Of a stretch of 64,000 bases of DNA, positions 61,093 through 64,000 are shown in pieces; the stretch's first letter is position 1, and the number at the start of each line of letters is the position of its first letter. The notes beneath the pieces were generated by a model. That model saw nothing but the letters and a program-made list of their open reading frames with translations. It was not told the origin of the DNA and did not search any database. Location: the NCBI RefSeq assembly GCF_000423085.1, contig NZ_AUHH01000012.1, positions 1 through 64,000 of the forward strand, given 5' to 3'. This DNA comes from Granulicoccus phenolivorans DSM 17626 = NBRC 107789 = JCM 15570 (GTDB lineage Bacteria > Actinomycetota > Actinomycetes > Propionibacteriales > Propionibacteriaceae). Made by a program: the position numbers and the translations under genes.

Positions 61093-61827
61093 ATGGCCCT
61101 GATCGAGATCACCGCCGGCGACGGCACCGCCGAGGCGTACCGCACCGGCGAGGACGGCCGCCCCGGCATCCTGCTGATCACCGACGTGAACGGCATTCGG
61201 CCGCGGATCGAGGAGATGGCCGACCGGATCGCCGGCTGGGGTTACACGGTGCTGGTCCCGAACCTGTTCTACCGGCTGGGTTCGGTCGCCGAGATCGCCC
61301 CGACCACCGACCTGACCGTTCCGGAGAACCGCCAGGCCCACGGTGAGAAGGTGATGTTCCGGGTCGCAGACCTCAACCCCACCAAGCAGCGCGCCGACCT
61401 GGCCGGCTACCTCGATGCCCTGCAGGCGATCGCCGCCCCCGGCCCGGTCGGGGTGATCGGGTACTGCATGGGGGCCGCCATGGCCTCCCGCGCGGCCGGC
61501 TGGTTCCCCGACCGGATCGCCGCCTGCGCCGCCTTCCACGGCGCCCGGCTGGTCAGCGACGACCCCGACAGCGCCCACACCGTGATCGCCTCGGCGACCG
61601 CGGAGTTCCTCTACGGCCACGCCGATCAGGATCGGATCAACCCCGCCGAGGACATCGCGATCCTGGAACAGGCGCTCACCGACGCCGGCCTCACCTGGAT
61701 CAGCAACATCTATCCCGATGCGCCGCACGGCTTCACCATGAAGGACCTGGTCAGCTACCAGGAGGCCGGCGCCGAGCGGCACTTCACCGAGAGCAAGGAT
61801 CTGTTCGCCCGAACCCTCGGCCGCTGA
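61093..61827 (+). CDS. Dienelactone hydrolase-family protein
   Basis: 244-residue alpha/beta hydrolase. The nucleophile is Cys in GYCMGA (dienelactone hydrolases use Cys), Asp lies in YGHADQDRI and His in PHGFTM, so the triad is complete. The family hydrolyses dienelactones in aromatic breakdown, though many members have other ester substrates. GAGAGG precedes the ATG. No aromatic-degradation genes are near, so the substrate is unknown. Confidence 0.85.
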   Translation: MALIEITAGDGTAEAYRTGEDGRPGILLITDVNGIRPRIEEMADRIAGWGYTVLVPNLFYRLGSVAEIAPTTDLTVPENRQAHGEKVMFRVADLNPTKQRADLAGYLDALQAIAAPGPVGVIGYCMGAAMASRAAGWFPDRIAACAAFHGARLVSDDPDSAHTVIASATAEFLYGHADQDRINPAEDIAILEQALTDAGLTWISNIYPDAPHGFTMKDLVSYQEAGAERHFTESKDLFARTLGR

Positions 61828-61859
61828 ATCCCGGGACCGACCGGTCCGCAAACCGAAAG

Positions 61860-61889
61860 GGGCCCCGGCCGCACCAGCGGTCGGAGCCC
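61860..61889. terminator. Hairpin between DLH and tRNA-Leu
   Basis: GGGCCCCGGCC and GGTCGGAGCCC pair with two mismatches around an eight-base loop. It lies in the gap between the convergent hydrolase and tRNA-Leu genes and could stop both. Confidence 0.5.
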
Positions 61890-61900
61890 ATTTCCTACGG

Positions 61901-61986
61901 TGTCCGAGAGAGGACTTGAACCTCCACGCCCTATAACGGGCACTAGCACCTCAAGCTAGCGCGTCTACCTATTCCGCCACCCGGAC
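61901..61986 (-). tRNA. tRNA-Leu (anticodon GAG)
   Basis: 86-base class II tRNA. On the minus strand it begins GTCCGGGTGGCGGAATAGGT, has the anticodon arm CTAGC-TTGAGGT-GCTAG (GAG, reading CUC), a long variable arm, and GTTCAAGTC in the T arm. The acceptor pairs G1-C72. The CCA end is not encoded. The two-G D-loop and long variable arm leave no doubt about the Leu class. Confidence 0.95.
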
Positions 61987-62143
61987 CGGTGACTGTGCCC
62001 TCACGGGCAGCGCTGAAGAACAATATCAGCCTGAGTGATTGTACGCGAATCCGGCCCAGAAGGCAGCAAGTGGTCCGCCGAGCTGGGGTGGTTTCGCTAG
62101 ACTGCGGGCGACCCCCGAATGCTCATGCAACACAAGGAGGCCC

Positions 62144-64000
62144 GTGCTCATCTGGCTGCTGATCCACTTCTTGGCAGCCGTATGTGCGCCCCTTCTGGTG
62201 AAGGTACTGGGTCGCAAAGCGTTCTGGCTGCTGGCCCTGCCCAGTGCCGGGACCGCGGTCTGGGCGCTGCTGAACATCGGCTGGACCCAGACCCCCCACG
62301 AGGAGCGCTATCCGGTCGTACCCTCGATCAACGCCGCCCTCGACTTCCGGATCGATTCTCTCTCCTGGGTCTTCACCCTCGTCGTCTCGGTCGTCGGCGC
62401 GGCCGTGCTGGCCTACTGCGCCGGCTACTTCTCCAACAAGGAGACCGATCTCTACCGGTTCGCGGCCCACCTGACCGGGTTCGCCGGCGTGATGCTCGGT
62501 CTGGTCTGGGCGGACAACCTGCTCGGGCTCTACACGTTCTGGGAGATCACCACCGTGCTGTCCTACCTGCTGGTGGGACACCTGTCGGAGAAGGCCGAGA
62601 GCCGCGCCGCGGCCATGCAGGCCCTGGTGGTCACCACCTTCGGCGGCCTCGCGATGCTGGCCGGGATGATCATGCTCGGGCACGCCTCGGGCACCTACCG
62701 GGTCAGTGAGATCCTGGCCCATCCACCCGCCCCGAACGTCTACATCGGCGTCGCGCTGGCCCTGATGCTGGTCGGCGCGCTGACCAAGTCCGCCCAGGTG
62801 CCGTTCCACTTCTGGCTGCCCGGCGCGATGGCGGCCCCGACCCCGGTCTCGGCGTACCTGCACGCGGCCGCCATGGTGAAGGCCGGCATCTATCTCATCG
62901 CCCGCTTCGCCCCGACCTTCGCCGACTACGATCCGTGGCGCTGGATGGTGTTCGCCTTCGGCGGGCTGACCATGCTCATCGGCGGCTACCGCGCGATGCG
63001 CCAGACCGACCTCAAACTGATCCTGGCCTTCGGCACCGTCAGCCAGCTCGGCTTCCTGGTCATCCTGGTCGGCGGCGGTACCGCCGACTTCGCCCTGGCC
63101 GGGATCACGCTGGTGGTCACCCACGCCATCTTCAAGTCCGGCCTGTTCCTGTCCGTCGGGGCGATCGACCACGCCACCGGCACCCGCGACATCCGCAGAC
63201 TGAACGGCCTGGGCCGAAAGATGCCTGTCCTGGCCGTCGCGTCCACCCTGTGTGCGGCCTCGATGGCCGGGATCCCACCGCTGCTCGGCTTCGTCTCCAA
63301 AGAGGCCGCCTACACCGCAATGTGGAACTCCGACCACCCCTGGCAGCCGGTCATGCTCGTGGTGATCGTCGCCGGCTCCGTGCTCACCTTCGCCTACAGC
63401 GCCCGCTTCGTCTGGGGCGCCTGGGCCACCAAGGATCCGGCCGCCGAGCGTACCGAGACCCACCCGAACCCTCCGGTCGTGGTCGCCCCGACCGTCCTGA
63501 TGGCTGCCCTGTCGGTGCTGTTCGCGTACCCCAGCCCCCTGTTCGAACCGGTCGTGCGGCCCTGGACGAGCGGGATGCCCAGCTCCGAGCATCCGGTCCA
63601 CCTCGGTCTGTGGCACGGCCTGACCCCGGCCCTGGGGCTCTCCGCGCTCACGATCGCCCTCGGCGTGGTCCTGTTCGTCTTCAAACGTCAGGTCTTCTCG
63701 ATCCAGGCGGCGTTGCCCGATCTGCCGCGCGCCGCCCAGGGCTACCGGCTGATCATGCGCAGCCTGGACCGGCTCTCCCTGGAGAGCACCGGCCTGTTCA
63801 GCCGCGGTTCGCTCCCGATGACGCTCACTACCGTCCTGGCCGTGTTCGTCCTGTTCCCCGGCAGCGCGGTGGCCGCGGCGTACCTGCACCTGCCCGAGCT
63901 CAAGGTCGTCATCTGGGACCACCCCGCCCAGGCCCTGGTCGGCATCGTCATGGTCGCCGCCGCCATCGGCGCCATCCGGGCCCGGCGGCGCTTCCGCGGC
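62144..64000 (+). CDS. mrpA: Mrp Na+/H+ antiporter subunit A (partial)
   Basis: Runs off the window end after 619 codons; the family is about 950 residues. Many transmembrane helices with the MrpA/NuoL-like core: DFRIDSLSWVFTLVVS, LYTFWEITTVLSYLLVGH, KSAQVPFHFWLP then GAMAAPTPVSAYLH, and MVKAGIYLIARF. AMAAPTPVSAYLHAAAMVKAG is more like MrpA than NuoL. It exports Na+ in exchange for H+ with the other Mrp subunits, which should follow beyond the window. GTG 62144 has AAGGAGG close upstream (three-base gap). Confidence 0.88.
   Translation, partial: MLIWLLIHFLAAVCAPLLVKVLGRKAFWLLALPSAGTAVWALLNIGWTQTPHEERYPVVPSINAALDFRIDSLSWVFTLVVSVVGAAVLAYCAGYFSNKETDLYRFAAHLTGFAGVMLGLVWADNLLGLYTFWEITTVLSYLLVGHLSEKAESRAAAMQALVVTTFGGLAMLAGMIMLGHASGTYRVSEILAHPPAPNVYIGVALALMLVGALTKSAQVPFHFWLPGAMAAPTPVSAYLHAAAMVKAGIYLIARFAPTFADYDPWRWMVFAFGGLTMLIGGYRAMRQTDLKLILAFGTVSQLGFLVILVGGGTADFALAGITLVVTHAIFKSGLFLSVGAIDHATGTRDIRRLNGLGRKMPVLAVASTLCAASMAGIPPLLGFVSKEAAYTAMWNSDHPWQPVMLVVIVAGSVLTFAYSARFVWGAWATKDPAAERTETHPNPPVVVAPTVLMAALSVLFAYPSPLFEPVVRPWTSGMPSSEHPVHLGLWHGLTPALGLSALTIALGVVLFVFKRQVFSIQAALPDLPRAAQGYRLIMRSLDRLSLESTGLFSRGSLPMTLTTVLAVFVLFPGSAVAAAYLHLPELKVVIWDHPAQALVGIVMVAAAIGAIRARRRFRG

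Overview
The window is high-GC chromosomal DNA from an actinobacterium, probably in the order Propionibacteriales or a relative. This placement is an inference from gene order and protein style, not from a marker search. Two conserved actinobacterial blocks bracket it: DUF177-rpmF-rnc-mutM-(gtrA)-smc and ftsY/ffh at the left, and rpsP-khpA-rimM-trmD, rplS-lepB-rnhB-DUF2469-yraN-comM-dprA at the right. A type-B succinate dehydrogenase operon, many GTG/TTG starts and stop/start overlaps fit this.

Layout. 1-6.8 kb: ribosome, RNA-processing and DNA-repair genes ending in smc. 6.8-8.6 kb: a TetR regulator divergent from a DUF4386-like membrane protein with clear palindromic operators, then a 62-residue membrane protein. 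8.6-9.5 kb: non-coding repeat island 1. 9.55-18.2 kb: ftsY, a membrane-anchored esterase, a ugp-type ABC importer operon on the minus strand, and ffh. 18.2-19.9 kb: non-coding repeat island 2 with five tandem ~230-250 bp units. 19.9-22.1 kb: a VanW protein divergent from a His-rich amidohydrolase. 22.3-38.4 kb: a four-gene, stop/start-coupled operon made of a SNF2-like helicase, a giant N6-adenine methylase, a 2114-residue DUF1998 helicase with a C-terminal nuclease-like segment, and a UvrD-type helicase with a RelE/ParE-like N-terminus. It looks like an anti-phage system related to DISARM class 1 and Druantia but with a composition I cannot match exactly. 38.4-41.2 kb: a ribbon-helix-helix gene, a remnant of the helicase 3' end, a Fic protein with a long inverted-repeat operator, and a SatD-like/membrane-protein pair. 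41.2-41.9 kb: repeat island 3. 41.9-43.3 kb: a flavoprotein disulfide reductase. 43.5-45.6 kb: rpsP-khpA-rimM-trmD. 45.7-51.0 kb: a polysaccharide deacetylase lipoprotein and sdhCAB. 51.1-60.3 kb: a lipoprotein and rplS to dprA, split by a mercury-resistance pair (merA/merR). 60.3-64 kb: a membrane protein, a dienelactone hydrolase, tRNA-Leu(GAG) and the start of a Mrp antiporter subunit A that runs off the end.

How it fits together. The housekeeping genes cover SRP-dependent protein targeting (ftsY, ffh, lepB), 30S/50S maturation and tRNA modification (rimM, trmD, rpsP, rplS, rpmF), chromosome organisation (smc) and DNA uptake/processing (comM, dprA). Accessory modules sit in the junctions between these blocks: ugp, the defence island, the Fic and SatD loci, sdh and mer. 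The three repeat islands share sequence motifs with each other, so one dispersed non-coding repeat family appears to occupy three intergenic gaps within 33 kb.
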